64,000 bases of DNA from Balneicella halophila (GCF_003096835.1 NZ_QENZ01000004.1:422294-486293), one strand, 5' to 3'. Shown: positions 7,751 to 18,104, counted from the first letter of the stretch. Translations and numbers: made by a program. Notes: a model not told the origin generated them from the sequence alone.

Positions 7751-9733
7751 CTAATTTACCAATTTATAAAATTGATCAATTTGTGGAAGATTTCCGAAAA
7801 TATATACTATGTCACCTTGCTTTATTACTTCATCTGGTTGCACACTATCAAGCACATTATCATCTCTTTTTATGGTTAAGATATTAATGCCATAATTTGC
7901 ACGTAAATCCAATTCCTTTAAAGACTTTCCTACAACCTTTGTACTATCAGTATTCACACGCAAGCAAGTTATATTAAAATCAGCAATTTCAGTGGGTTTA
8001 AAGGTTCTAGGATTTTGAAATTTGCTATGTAATAATTGATAATGATGTGACCTAAACCTATCGATAAGTTGCTCGATATCGTGCTCAGGGATAAGGAAAT
8101 TGTGAAGTATATGTGAAAATATTTGTATGGAGGTTTCAAAACCTTCTGGAATAACTTCGTCGGCACCCAATGCCAGCAGGTGTGAAATTTCACCTGTATG
8201 ACGAGTTCTTGCAATTAAATATAAGGAGTCTGATTGTGAACGAATACTCTTAACTATCGGCTGGACAGCACGATTTTCTGAAATAGCTATAACTGCTGCT
8301 CTGGCTTCAGAAATATGAACGGTTTCTAATATATGACTGCGGATAGCATCACCGAAAATGATATTTACTCCATTTTCCCGTGCACGCTTTACTTTGTCTG
8401 CATCCAATTCAATAACGATATATGGAACATTTGTTGCCATTGCAGCCTTAGCTAAATTACGCCCATTAATGCCGTAGCCGATAATTACCAAATGATTGCT
8501 CAAATTCGTCGTTCCTGGTATCGCATCATTTGAATTAGATGTCATGATCTTATTAAAGCCTGTTTTTAGAGAAATTTGTAAGATGATATGTGATATTTGT
8601 CTAGAGAAAATAATAATAAAGGGAGTCAAAATCATAGAAACGATAGAGATTGATAAGAAATACTGATTTGTTTCTACCGTAAGAAGATTATAATCAATAC
8701 CAATTTTTGATAATACGAAAGCGAATTCACCAACTTGGCATAGAGCCAAACCCGTGAGTAGTGCACTTTGTGTAGGATATTTTAATACAGCTACAGCCAC
8801 AGCAGCTATGGCAGACTTTACTAAAATAACTACGAATACCAGCAACAGAATGATGGGTATATGATTCATGAAAAAGTTCAAATCAAGAAGCATTCCTACT
8901 GAAACGAAAAAGAAACTCGTGAAAAGCTCTCTAAAGGGGAGTATAATGCTTGTTGCTTGGTGACTGTACTCAGATTCTGAGATGATAAGACCTGCAATAA
9001 ATGCACCCAAAGCCAGTGAAAGCCCTATTTCTGCAGTTAAAAATGCAATAGCAAAACATAAGGTAATAGTCACTAATAGGAAAAGTTCTTTGTTTTTGGT
9101 TCTTGCTATTGCGTACATAAATTTAGGAATAACATACCGAGCACTTACATAGGTAAGAACAACCACAATTACAGACTTAAAGAGTAATGATAAAATGCTC
9201 ATCGTGATATCTGTGGATTCTCCTGCTAACATCGGTGTCACCAGCATCATAGGCACTACAATAATGTCTTGGAAAATTAAAATTGCCAATGCATTTCTTG
9301 CATGTGGGGCAGAGATTTCTTGTCTGTCTTGAAGCGTCTTTAAAACTATCGCGGTGCTTGACAATGAAAAGAGAAAACCTACAAATACTGCTTCACTCCA
9401 CGTATTTCCTAAAAAATGATACACTAAGGCGGCCACGCCCACAGTAACACCAACTTGGAGTAAGCCACCAATAAAGACGGTACGTTTTATTGAAACTAAT
9501 TGTTTGATTGATAACTCCATCCCGATAACGAAGAGGAGAAGAATAACCCCTACTTCAGAAAGTATTTCTACTTGCTCAATAGCAGTAATAAGACTTAAAC
9601 CGTAGGGACCAATAATTATACCTGTAAGTAGGAAACCAATGATAGATGGTAACTTAATCTTCTGGAGTACAAAAACAATTAAAACCGAAGATCCTAATAA
9701 AACGAGTATATCTTGTAGCAATGGAAAATGCAT
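7751..9733 (-). CDS. CPA2 family cation:proton antiporter with TrkA (RCK) domains
   Basis: Inner-membrane monovalent cation/proton antiporter of the KefB/KefC-Ybal class. The 660 residues comprise about 12 hydrophobic helices (1-390), a TrkA-N Rossmann domain (VIIGYGINGRN near 415, with an acidic residue at the next strand, VIELDAD) that should bind NAD(H) or another nucleotide, and a TrkA-C domain (about 575-655). It is monocistronic on the minus strand. The likely role is K+/H+ exchange for pH or electrophile stress. No glutathione-linked partner (KefF/KefG) lies nearby, so I do not call it KefC. Confidence 0.88.
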   Translation of the reverse strand: MHFPLLQDILVLLGSSVLIVFVLQKIKLPSIIGFLLTGIIIGPYGLSLITAIEQVEILSEVGVILLLFVIGMELSIKQLVSIKRTVFIGGLLQVGVTVGVAALVYHFLGNTWSEAVFVGFLFSLSSTAIVLKTLQDRQEISAPHARNALAILIFQDIIVVPMMLVTPMLAGESTDITMSILSLLFKSVIVVVLTYVSARYVIPKFMYAIARTKNKELFLLVTITLCFAIAFLTAEIGLSLALGAFIAGLIISESEYSHQATSIILPFRELFTSFFFVSVGMLLDLNFFMNHIPIILLLVFVVILVKSAIAAVAVAVLKYPTQSALLTGLALCQVGEFAFVLSKIGIDYNLLTVETNQYFLSISIVSMILTPFIIIFSRQISHIILQISLKTGFNKIMTSNSNDAIPGTTNLSNHLVIIGYGINGRNLAKAAMATNVPYIVIELDADKVKRARENGVNIIFGDAIRSHILETVHISEARAAVIAISENRAVQPIVKSIRSQSDSLYLIARTRHTGEISHLLALGADEVIPEGFETSIQIFSHILHNFLIPEHDIEQLIDRFRSHHYQLLHSKFQNPRTFKPTEIADFNITCLRVNTDSTKVVGKSLKELDLRANYGINILTIKRDDNVLDSVQPDEVIKQGDIVYIFGNLPQIDQFYKLVN

Positions 9734-9952
9734 AGAATATTATGTTTTTGTTTGTAGCTTTCGTTCAGTCAATATCTTGTCGGTATATTCATAAGTTTCA
9801 AAATCGTCCTTCTTTAATATCTAACCGGAAAAATTGAGTTTTGGAGCTCTTTATATTATAAACAAAAATAGTAAAAAATGTGCAGATAGTAATTATCCTC
9901 AATCGCCTTAAGTTTTCATGCTATCATGTTCTACTGAAGAAAATGAATCGAA

Positions 9953-10597
9953 TCAACATATTAAAAAAATGGTCCCCAGATACTTTAACCCTTCATAGAA
10001 AAATAATAGTGCAAAAATAAGTAATGTAATTCCTAGTAGACGCATGATAGTCACATAAAGATTTTGGTTGATAAAGGCTTTTGACTTTGAAATTAATATT
10101 GCAATAGTGATTTTTGAGCCAACTAAACAGCTGTAAAATACCACTAAAAATAAGACGGAAGAAATAAAACTGATAGCGAAAATTTTAAACAGTAAGGGAA
10201 TACCGACTGTAGCCCAGAAGATATATGGGTTTGGATTTGCGAAATTCGCTACTATTCCTTTCTTTAAAGAGCCCGGTTTGGTATTAGTTATGTCTATATC
10301 TAAAGCCTTGGTTTTTAATGATTCAATCCCCAAATAGGAAAGGAATACTGCTCCGGCAAAAGATATGATAGCAAATACCGATTCGAAATCAGATAGGCGT
10401 TCAAAAACTACTACAGCTACTAATATAATAGGTAAATCAGAGATGAGAGGCGATAAGGCAACTTTAATTCCTTCAGCTCTATCATGTCTTATTGTTTGTG
10501 TAATTACTAAAGTCAGCATAGGGCCGGGAGATATGCCCGAAGTAAAACCCAGCAAAGCAGCAGCTAGAAGGTATTGGATTGATTCTTCGGTTATCAT
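9953..10597 (-). CDS. LysE family translocator
   Basis: A 214-residue inner-membrane exporter of the LysE/RhtB superfamily. The N-terminal motif GFTSGISPGPMLTLVITQT (about 18-36) contains the conserved 'G-x-x-PGP' signature. Six hydrophobic segments are visible. A PNPYIFW motif near 120 matches the second conserved block ('NPkaxlFw'). Members export amino acids or related metabolites; the substrate cannot be told here. It stands alone, 220 bases from the antiporter gene. Confidence 0.85.
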   Translation of the reverse strand: MITEESIQYLLAAALLGFTSGISPGPMLTLVITQTIRHDRAEGIKVALSPLISDLPIILVAVVVFERLSDFESVFAIISFAGAVFLSYLGIESLKTKALDIDITNTKPGSLKKGIVANFANPNPYIFWATVGIPLLFKIFAISFISSVLFLVVFYSCLVGSKITIAILISKSKAFINQNLYVTIMRLLGITLLIFALLFFYEGLKYLGTIFLIC

Positions 10598-10754
10598 TTA
10601 CTAGATAAATTTTTCGAGGGGTATGTTTTGCTTTTTCTTCAATTTCTGTAAAAATAAAGAAAGTCCTTTATAGTTTTGAAGAGTTAGTGTTGATTTTATG
10701 TTTTTTGAATGAATGTATTAATCTGAATCATATTATTCTGCTTAAAATAAGCAT

Positions 10755-10791
10755 AAAAAAGAATCCCGCATTTAAATTTAATGCGGGATTC
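10755..10791 (-). terminator. Intrinsic terminator of the M16 protease pair
   Basis: GAATCCCGCAT (10761-10771) and ATGCGGGATTC (10781-10791) form a perfect 11-bp stem. On the minus strand it is followed by six Ts (10755-10760). It lies just after the 10820 end of the M16 gene. Confidence 0.9.
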
Positions 10792-10819
10792 ACAATGTTA
10801 AGTACTAAAAAACAACATT

Positions 10820-12874
10820 TTATTTAAAATCTTCATCTTTAGCTGTATTAAAATCATAAGATTGTACGTCAAACACAATTTCTTGACCCATCATGTCTTG
10901 AGTTAATTTAAATGGCATTTTTACTCCTTCTACTTCTTTATAGTCAGAATAATAAGTTGGTGAAGCTACTTCCTGCCCGTTAGGAGCTTTTTTGGTAGTA
11001 ATTTCGGCAACTTTAAGACCAGTAGCTACACTATAGTATGTAACGGTATTACCGTTTTTCAATGCATAGGCTTCTTCGTCTTTGATAGTTTCAATGCCAG
11101 TTAACTCAAGCTCGCTGTTGTTCGCATACATAAGCTCAGGAATTACAACTTTAGATTTTAGCATTTCGGCTTTTGCATCTTCAGGTAATGGCATTTTTTG
11201 TCCTTGTGCCATTATATAACCTTCAGTCCCATCAAAAACGATTTTTTGGACAGTATTTCCCATCATAGAAATGTCAACCATCATTTTTGGACCGTTAGCA
11301 GCAAGTGTTACAGATTGCAATTCCATACCTTGTACTTTGGCTACAGAGGTCATTTTGATAGAAGTAATCTTTTCTGCAACTTCCTTACCACCAATAGCTT
11401 GAATATACTTTTCAGCAACAGTAGCAGGTGTAACGTCATTAGCTACTTCCTTCTTTTCAGGTTTTGCTGTTGGCATAGCATCTTTATCATAGAAATGAAT
11501 CGGGTAGCCTAACTTCTCTAATTCTGGAAGGAAATCTAATGCTTTACCAACTATAAATATGCGAGTCTTATTAGGTTTAATATATTTTTGTACTGCATTT
11601 TTAACATCTTCTTTTGTAACTGCATCTAAGGATTTTAAATAATTTTGATAGTAAGAATCTGGCAGGTCATAAATCGCTTTATTTAGAGCAAAATTAGCAA
11701 TAGTAGAGGGTTGCTCTAAGGACATGATGAATTGTCCTTTTAATTTTGCCTTAGCATCTTTTAAATCATCATCAGAAATAGTTGTAATACCTTCTAACTC
11801 TTTCATGATTTCTTTTACTGCAGCTGCAGTAACCTCGTTTCTTACGTTGGTAGAAGCACTAAACTCTTTGTGATATTTTCCTGTAGAGAAATTAGCATAT
11901 GCACCATAGGTAAATGCGTTCTTTTCACGTAAGTTCATATTCAAACGAGAATCTAAAGCACCACCACCTAGTATATAGTTTGCAATTCTAGCAGCGAAGT
12001 AGTCTTTGTCATTTTTACCTAGCTCATGAAGATTACCTACCTTGATAACTGACTGTACAGCAGAAGGAACATTGACAATGTTTATTTCAGCAGTTTCTAA
12101 ATTCTGTGCTGGTTTTAATGGTAGTCTAGCATTATCTGTAGATTTTTCCCATTTGGCTAATCCGTCAGCTATAACCGCTTTTACTTTATCAACAGTCACA
12201 TCACCTACCACTACTAAATAGTAGTTTTCTGGAGAGTAGTATTTTTTGTAATACTTTTCTACGTCAGCAGTAGTTATTTGCTTGATATTTTCCTCTGTTG
12301 TGAATTCACCTAAAGCTGTGTTCTTACCATAAGTAAGGGCAGGATATACGTTGCCCGCTATTGCTTCAGCACTTTTTTCTTCAACTTTTAGCCCCTCGAT
12401 CATTTGTTCTTTTGTTTTCTCTACTTCTTCAGCTGCAAACAAAGGGTTTAGTACTGCATCAGACATCATTCCCATGACCTCGTCAAAATACTTAGAAAGC
12501 ATGTTGGCATAGCCACCAGATGAACCAAATGTTAAATAGGCACCTAGAAAATCAATACGAGAATTGAAATCATCTTTACTCATATTTGTAGTTCCGTTTC
12601 CTAATTGATCTCCTAAAACCTGACCTACGCCTACAATGTTTCCTTCGTATAATGGTGGTTGGTCTGCACTTAGAGTTACATTTACTCTTGGAAGTTTGTG
12701 GTTTTCTACCACCATTACAGTAAGTCCGTTATCTAAAACGAAAGTTTCTGGTTGTGTAATATTGATGCTGGGTGTTGGTCCCGCTTTGGGCATTGCATCT
12801 CTATCAAAATCTTGTGCATTTAGTATTCCTAAGCTAAGGATTGATGCGATTATATATATAATGTATTTCTTCAT
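10820..12874 (-). CDS. M16 family protein without the zinc motif, with a C-terminal LolA-like region
   Basis: 684 residues with a signal peptide (MKKYIIYIIASILSLGILNA). Residues of about 45-455 form two M16 (insulinase/mitochondrial processing peptidase) repeats, but the HxxEH zinc site is absent where it should lie (VENHKLPRVNVTLSADQPP). This is the non-catalytic partner pattern. Residues of about 485-684 form a beta-rich region resembling the lipoprotein-sorting (LolA/LolB-like) fold found at the ends of Bacteroidota M16 proteins; that part is inference. It starts 3 bases after the active M16 gene, so the two are translationally coupled and probably form one periplasmic heterodimer. Confidence 0.88.
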   Translation of the reverse strand: MKKYIIYIIASILSLGILNAQDFDRDAMPKAGPTPSINITQPETFVLDNGLTVMVVENHKLPRVNVTLSADQPPLYEGNIVGVGQVLGDQLGNGTTNMSKDDFNSRIDFLGAYLTFGSSGGYANMLSKYFDEVMGMMSDAVLNPLFAAEEVEKTKEQMIEGLKVEEKSAEAIAGNVYPALTYGKNTALGEFTTEENIKQITTADVEKYYKKYYSPENYYLVVVGDVTVDKVKAVIADGLAKWEKSTDNARLPLKPAQNLETAEINIVNVPSAVQSVIKVGNLHELGKNDKDYFAARIANYILGGGALDSRLNMNLREKNAFTYGAYANFSTGKYHKEFSASTNVRNEVTAAAVKEIMKELEGITTISDDDLKDAKAKLKGQFIMSLEQPSTIANFALNKAIYDLPDSYYQNYLKSLDAVTKEDVKNAVQKYIKPNKTRIFIVGKALDFLPELEKLGYPIHFYDKDAMPTAKPEKKEVANDVTPATVAEKYIQAIGGKEVAEKITSIKMTSVAKVQGMELQSVTLAANGPKMMVDISMMGNTVQKIVFDGTEGYIMAQGQKMPLPEDAKAEMLKSKVVIPELMYANNSELELTGIETIKDEEAYALKNGNTVTYYSVATGLKVAEITTKKAPNGQEVASPTYYSDYKEVEGVKMPFKLTQDMMGQEIVFDVQSYDFNTAKDEDFK

Positions 12875-12877
12875 TGT

Positions 12878-14194
12878 TTATTTCTTTTGCTCTGGTAAAT
12901 AATTGATTACAACACGTTGGCTAGGCTTCAAGTATTGATTTGCTACACGTTTAATGTCTTCACGAGTAATGTTTCTATAAATATCAATCTCATTATTGAT
13001 GAGGTTAGTGTCACCATACAATACATTATAGGTAACAAGTGAAGCTGCAATGCCTTGAATAGAAGAGTTAGACTGGACAAAGTTAGATTCCGCGATATTT
13101 TGTAATTTTTGGAAATCTTTCTCAGATATCAATTCTTCTTGTACTTTCTTTATCTCAGCATCAATGTCATTGATGAGTGTTTCTTTAGAGGTGTCACCCA
13201 TAGGTAGCGCCAAGATTGCAAAAATGCTTTGATCTTCCATTCCCATATTAAATGCACCAACTTGCAAAGCTTTTTTGTCTTGATCTACCAATTTTTTATA
13301 TAAAACAGAAGATTTACCATCGCTTAAATAAGTTGAGAGCATATTTAGTACATAAGCATCTTTCACTTTGTTTGATGGAGTTCTATATGTTAATAAATAA
13401 GCAGGGATTTGAATGTTAGCATCGTTCCAAGTCACTTCAGTCTCTTCTGTGATTGGATCTTCTTGAGGGAAATCACGAACGATAGGCTCACCTGCAGGTA
13501 TGTCTGCAAAGTATTGCTGTATCCATTCTTTAGTCTCAGCAGGATCAATGTCTCCAGCCACAACTAAACTTGCATTATTTGGAATATAATATTTTTTGAA
13601 GAAGTCTTGAAACTCTGATAGTTGTGCAGCGTCAAGATGTTCCATTGATCCAATAACAGTCCCTTTATAAGGATGTTTTTTGAACATACTTTGTAAAAGT
13701 GCTGTAGAGATGTTACCATAAGGTTGGTTATCCATTCTCATACGTTTTTCTTCTTTTACTACTTCGTTTTGAGTGTCTACACCAATTTGGTTAATAACAG
13801 GATGACGTAAGCGCTCAGACTCTAACCATAAACCGAGTTTTTGATTGTTAGAAGGGAATGTCTCGTAATAATAGGTCCTATCACTGCTCGTGTTTGCATT
13901 GTTAGAACCACCATTTTTTGAAACGATTTTCATAAACTCACCACGACCAATGTTTTTGGTTCCTTCAAATAATAAATGTTCGAAGAAGTGAGCAAATCCA
14001 GTACGTTCAGGATTTTCATCTTTTGCACCTACGTGGTACATTACACCAACAGTAACAACTGGTGCAGTGTTGTCTTGGTGAAGAATTACGTGCATCCCAT
14101 TGTCTAGGTCGTACTCTTCAAATTTGATTTCTTGAGCGCTCAATACAGTCCCGAGGGCAACTATTGATGCTACTAATGTGATAATTCTTTTCAT
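12878..14194 (-). CDS. M16 family zinc peptidase, catalytic subunit
   Basis: 438 residues. The signal peptide MKRIITLVASIVALGTVLSA ends near residue 20. The inverted zinc motif HFFEH (H69, E72, H73) lies in AHFFEHLLFEGT, with the distal glutamate ligand near 148-149 (VVKEEKR). Two M16 halves follow. It should degrade or process peptides in the periplasm. Pairing with the zinc-less M16 protein directly downstream resembles the alpha/beta organisation of processing peptidases. The substrate is not predictable. Confidence 0.93.
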   Translation of the reverse strand: MKRIITLVASIVALGTVLSAQEIKFEEYDLDNGMHVILHQDNTAPVVTVGVMYHVGAKDENPERTGFAHFFEHLLFEGTKNIGRGEFMKIVSKNGGSNNANTSSDRTYYYETFPSNNQKLGLWLESERLRHPVINQIGVDTQNEVVKEEKRMRMDNQPYGNISTALLQSMFKKHPYKGTVIGSMEHLDAAQLSEFQDFFKKYYIPNNASLVVAGDIDPAETKEWIQQYFADIPAGEPIVRDFPQEDPITEETEVTWNDANIQIPAYLLTYRTPSNKVKDAYVLNMLSTYLSDGKSSVLYKKLVDQDKKALQVGAFNMGMEDQSIFAILALPMGDTSKETLINDIDAEIKKVQEELISEKDFQKLQNIAESNFVQSNSSIQGIAASLVTYNVLYGDTNLINNEIDIYRNITREDIKRVANQYLKPSQRVVINYLPEQKK

Positions 14195-14225
14195 ACAGAA
14201 AAAAGTTTGGTTTTTAAATTAATCA

Positions 14226-14233
14226 TAAAGATA
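14226..14233 (-). promoter_or_regulatory. Possible -7 box upstream of the M16 pair
   Basis: The minus strand reads TATCTTTA, one base off TAnnTTTG, 32 bases before the ATG at 14194. Low confidence without a -33 element. Confidence 0.3.
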
Positions 14234-14420
14234 AGTCGTACTTCTTTTAAAATTGTTACAAAAAAGATGACTTTTTTCATAAAATATTATGCAGCATGAA
14301 AATGAATCGCTTGGTTGGGAGGATATATTCCTTTATTTTGTATCAGCTTTAGTGTGGTTAGGAAAATGTTTCGGCATACTATTTGCCTCAAAGATCACTA
14401 TACTTCAATTTTAAAAAAGA

Positions 14421-15632
14421 ATGGATCGAATGCAAAAAATAAAGATATTATCAGTGGTATGCCTTGTGTTTTTAGGCTCAGTTATCGTTGCACAAGACAT
14501 GATTGTGATTACAGGAAAAGTCACAGACAAAAAAACAGGAGAACCTATACCATTCGTTAATATTGGTGTAATAGGAACTTATACAGGTGCTGCTACGAAT
14601 ATGGACGGATTATATGACCTTAAAATTCCATCAAAATATAAAGAAAAAGAGTTAGAAATTTCTGCGGTGGGCTATAGTACAGTTAAAGAAAAAGTGGCGG
14701 ATATCGCTAAATCCAAAACCTATAACGTCGAACTAAATCCGATGGCTTTTGAAGTAGGAGAGGTGGAGATCTTAGGAGAATCAAGATTGCAATATACTCG
14801 AGTTAAAAAAGCCGTTGAAAATATTTCCAAAAATTACCTGCAGACTCCTTTTAATTACGATATGTACTACAGAGGAGAACTGAAATCTGGAGATAATGTA
14901 TTGCGATTGCGAGAAGCAGCAGTGAGACTCTATGACAATAAAGGATATGAGCGAGGAGATGCTTACCAGGTTTTTAAAGAAAGAGGATATGATTTTCTAG
15001 AGGTGCGGAAGAATTTTGAAAATGAAACGCTAGCCGATGGTGGCACTTATTTGGATGAGCTCCTTGAAATGGATATTGTTAGAGTACGTGGAAATGTTCT
15101 TAATGTAAATGAAATTGATGATTACAAGTTGACTCTAGAAGGAGAAACAGAATACCAGGGTGATAAGATTTGGATTATTGCTTATGAAAATCCTAATGCT
15201 ACATTAGCTTCTACGGGAGATTATTATGTGAGGACATATAAAGGTAAGCTTTATATCAAGCAAAAAGACTATGCAGTGGTGAAAAATACGATGGAAGTTA
15301 CAGCTTCAAATTACAGTCCACAGGGACGTTCATTCTATGTTGAAGAAGCTCGCCAAAATTACGAACCGCAAAGTATTAGTTATAAGGTAACGACGACTTA
15401 TAAACAACACATGGATTATTATTACTTAAGTTATATTTCTTATGAGCGAAATCATGATTGGAAGTCTAAAAAAACTGGTGAAAAGAAAAAAGAATCTATT
15501 CTCGCAGAACTTTTGGTGACGAAAATAGATACTTTCAGTCCACAAGTCATTGAACGTCGTGCATATTACGAAAATAAACCATATAACGAAGAATTCTGGA
15601 AGTCCTACAATATTATTAAGGACAGAGAATAA
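14421..15632 (+). CDS. CarboxypepD_reg-like domain surface protein
   Basis: 403 residues. A signal peptide (hydrophobic 7-23, ending VIVAQ) is followed by a CarboxypepD_reg-like beta-sandwich (about 28-115: ITGKVTDKKTGEPIPFVNI and the ISAVGY motif). Such domains start many Bacteroidota outer-membrane proteins, including TonB-dependent receptors. Here no plug or barrel follows. The remaining 280 residues are a soluble beta-rich domain with many aromatic residues, similar to other carboxypeptidase-regulatory-like proteins of unknown function. ATG 14421 and ATG 14430 are both possible starts. The gene stands alone, divergent from the M16 genes. Confidence 0.75.
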   Translation: MDRMQKIKILSVVCLVFLGSVIVAQDMIVITGKVTDKKTGEPIPFVNIGVIGTYTGAATNMDGLYDLKIPSKYKEKELEISAVGYSTVKEKVADIAKSKTYNVELNPMAFEVGEVEILGESRLQYTRVKKAVENISKNYLQTPFNYDMYYRGELKSGDNVLRLREAAVRLYDNKGYERGDAYQVFKERGYDFLEVRKNFENETLADGGTYLDELLEMDIVRVRGNVLNVNEIDDYKLTLEGETEYQGDKIWIIAYENPNATLASTGDYYVRTYKGKLYIKQKDYAVVKNTMEVTASNYSPQGRSFYVEEARQNYEPQSISYKVTTTYKQHMDYYYLSYISYERNHDWKSKKTGEKKKESILAELLVTKIDTFSPQVIERRAYYENKPYNEEFWKSYNIIKDRE

Positions 15633-15674
15633 TACCGAGCTATCAATAAAGATTAATCAGTCAAATATCTAGTT

Positions 15675-16475
15675 CTAAAAAGTGATAGGAGCTTGAATAT
15701 TTCTCATGGTACTTACGATACTCCAGCCTGCTAATTTAGAAGTGCTACTAAATATGTCTATTTCAGCTTTGATAGTATCACTTGACAGTTCTATAATATG
15801 TTCATCATCTTTAAAATCAGGAACAGAATGTACAGAGACATCAAGTTTCTCGGTACCTACGGAAGCTAAAGCAGTGGCAACCGCCACATTAATTCCTGTG
15901 GGCAATAATTCAATAGCTTCTTTCGCATTACCTCGAAATACTTCTCGTTTTTCTTTTTCTAATTTTTTATCGTAGAGATCCAACTTCTTTAATCGGTGTG
16001 CACCTTTAATAGAAGTAAAAGAAACCTCACAGTCCTCAAATAATGAAGCCGTGCGAAGTATATCTAAACCACCAATAGCACCCGAAGCTATATGGATACG
16101 CGTATTATACTTTTCTGCAGTCTGTTTCATCTCGTTTTTAAAAGTATCATCAGAAAAAGCTCCTATAGATAGAGTTATGATTGAGGAACCGTTCTTCAAA
16201 GCATTGATTCCCCAATTTTTCAGTGAATTAGGAGTTGCAGTTTCAACGATATATTTAGGTTTTAACTGAAATAATTCGTCTATAGTTTTACAGGGCTTGC
16301 ATGCATAATTTTCGACATTATTATTTACTCTAGTTGCAAGTTTTTCTGCACTATTAAAGGTTCTAGAATAGCAACCAATAAGTTCGTATTCAGGGAGCAT
16401 ATTGTCAATGAGTGCATCAACAACAATATTTGCTAATTTGCCACAACCGATGATTGCAAAAGTATGTGTTTTCAT
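15675..16475 (-). CDS. L-aspartate dehydrogenase-like protein (NadX family)
   Basis: 266 residues. N-terminal Rossmann fold with FAIIGCGKLA (7-15), then the family block ASGAIGGLD (130-138) and the histidine in SVHSVPD (H216). These match aspartate dehydrogenase, which oxidises L-aspartate to iminoaspartate with NAD(P)+. That product can feed quinolinate and NAD synthesis, or the enzyme may run in the reductive amination direction. No nadA or nadC lies nearby, so the pathway is open. It is 30 bases downstream of the flavoprotein gene on the same strand, probably as one transcript; the joint purpose is unclear. Confidence 0.8.
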   Translation of the reverse strand: MKTHTFAIIGCGKLANIVVDALIDNMLPEYELIGCYSRTFNSAEKLATRVNNNVENYACKPCKTIDELFQLKPKYIVETATPNSLKNWGINALKNGSSIITLSIGAFSDDTFKNEMKQTAEKYNTRIHIASGAIGGLDILRTASLFEDCEVSFTSIKGAHRLKKLDLYDKKLEKEKREVFRGNAKEAIELLPTGINVAVATALASVGTEKLDVSVHSVPDFKDDEHIIELSSDTIKAEIDIFSSTSKLAGWSIVSTMRNIQAPITF

Positions 16476-16505
16476 TATTGTGTTTTTTTAATAAAAAAGT
16501 AATGA

Positions 16506-17921
16506 TTACTTTAATTGGTTCAGAATATCTAATAGTGCCACTCGCAAACCTTCTAATATTGTGGGATGATAGAATGGAGTCTTTAGCAACTCAGTTACCG
16601 TTAGCTTATGAGTAATTGCCATTGCTAAAATATGTGAGATGTATTCAGCATCTGGAGCTACCATACTTGCTCCTAGAATTTCACCAGACTTTTTATTTGC
16701 ATAAATATGTATAAGTCCGCAGTTAACACCTTCTATTCGACTGCGTCCTTGTTTTTCAAAATTAAACTTTCCGATAACAAAATTATCTTTCCCTAGTTCA
16801 TACCTAATATTATCAATATGTGCTCCAACCTGAGCTATTTGAGGTTCGCTGAACACGATTGATAAAGGTGTCAATGGCTCAAACGTTGGTTGGTCTTTGT
16901 CTTGTAATAAGGAAGCGATTACTTTTCCTGCATTTTTACCAACATAGCTTGCCAAATGCAGTATAGGAGTATGTGTACTTGTATCACCAGCGATGAATAT
17001 AGTAGAATCAGCAATTTGACCTGTTTGCTTGTTTACATGAATGGGTTTTTTATCATCATCAAGCTCGACAGCTAAATTTTCAATGCCCAATTCATCAAGA
17101 ACATGGTGACGACCAGTAGCTATCAAAACTTTATCGCCTTGCCAAGTTCGCTCTTGATTTTTATCATCCGTGAAGTATAGAACAGCTTGTCCATTTTCAC
17201 GATCAACATTTGTTATTTTACTGTTGAGGTGCATGGTAAGTTCCGTGCCTATACAATCTATAGCTTTCTGATTTATGGTTTTGTCTGTAATTCCCGCAAT
17301 CTTAGAAGTCCGATTCAACAGAATAACTTCAACACCGAGTCTATTAAATGCTTGGGCTAGTTCGATACCAACAGGTCCAGCACCTACTATAGCCATTTTA
17401 TTTGGCAAATCTTTCATCTCAAATATAGTGTCAGATGTTAGTAACATACTGCCTAATTTATCACTAAATTGTTCTGGGATAACAGCTTGTGTTCCTGTGG
17501 CTATTATCAAATACTTGTATTCAATAATCTCCTCATTAACTTGAATGAAGCGCTCTTTAATGATTGAAGCTTTACCCTCTATTTTCTTATTTTCATCCCA
17601 ATCTTCTATGGCTTTTTTCACAGATTTTGTGAAATGATCTCGCCCATTTTGTATCCTTGCCATCACCTGTGTCCCCTCAATGTTTGATTTTTGACTAGTT
17701 CCAATGCCAAACTCTTCAGATTGCAAGGCATGAAAAGCTCGCTCAGCACCAGCAATTACTAATTTACTTGGCATACAACCCACTGTAGCACAGGTTGTCG
17801 TCCAATATCCTTTATTAATTACAACAATATTATCCGTTATTTTATTTATTTGCTCAAAAGCCGATTGACCTGCAGTCCCTGCTCCAATTATAGCTACATC
17901 TACAGTGCGAGTTGGTTTCAT
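16506..17921 (-). CDS. Dihydrolipoyl dehydrogenase-like flavoprotein with redox cysteines
   Basis: 471 residues, class I pyridine nucleotide-disulphide oxidoreductase. FAD motif IIGAGTAG (11-18); active disulphide TCATVGCMPSK (C44, C49); NAD motif IVGAGPVGIELAQ (about 178-190); second FAD motif FIAGDTS; and the C-terminal acid-base pair in FYHPTILEG (H452, E457). It should therefore be catalytically complete and pass electrons between a disulphide substrate and NAD. No lipoyl-complex genes adjoin it, and it differs from the standard GTLGGTCLN context, so the substrate may not be dihydrolipoamide. A mercuric-reductase-like role is possible, but no metal-binding N-domain is present. Confidence 0.82.
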   Translation of the reverse strand: MKPTRTVDVAIIGAGTAGQSAFEQINKITDNIVVINKGYWTTTCATVGCMPSKLVIAGAERAFHALQSEEFGIGTSQKSNIEGTQVMARIQNGRDHFTKSVKKAIEDWDENKKIEGKASIIKERFIQVNEEIIEYKYLIIATGTQAVIPEQFSDKLGSMLLTSDTIFEMKDLPNKMAIVGAGPVGIELAQAFNRLGVEVILLNRTSKIAGITDKTINQKAIDCIGTELTMHLNSKITNVDRENGQAVLYFTDDKNQERTWQGDKVLIATGRHHVLDELGIENLAVELDDDKKPIHVNKQTGQIADSTIFIAGDTSTHTPILHLASYVGKNAGKVIASLLQDKDQPTFEPLTPLSIVFSEPQIAQVGAHIDNIRYELGKDNFVIGKFNFEKQGRSRIEGVNCGLIHIYANKKSGEILGASMVAPDAEYISHILAMAITHKLTVTELLKTPFYHPTILEGLRVALLDILNQLK

Positions 17922-18070
17922 ATCATTTCCATATTTTCAGATTAAAGATAAGACTTTTGCATATATAAATCAAGGAGAAAAATGTTATCCATATTTTATG
18001 TGTTAATTAATTTTATTAACAATATTACAGGGATTTAAAATTTGAAATATAAGTTATTCCTGTATGGGTG

Positions 18071-18104
18071 TTTGTTTATTAAAACTATATTCTTTGTATA
18101 TTTG
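18071..18104 (+). promoter_or_regulatory. Promoter of the pdxA-ruvA-sprA-recR-E2-GNAT run
   Basis: TTTG at 18071-18074 and TATATTTG at 18097-18104 are 22 bases apart, one more than the common spacing. Transcription would start near 18110, before the pdxA ATG at 18161. I see no other good promoter within the following 11 kb. Confidence 0.6.
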
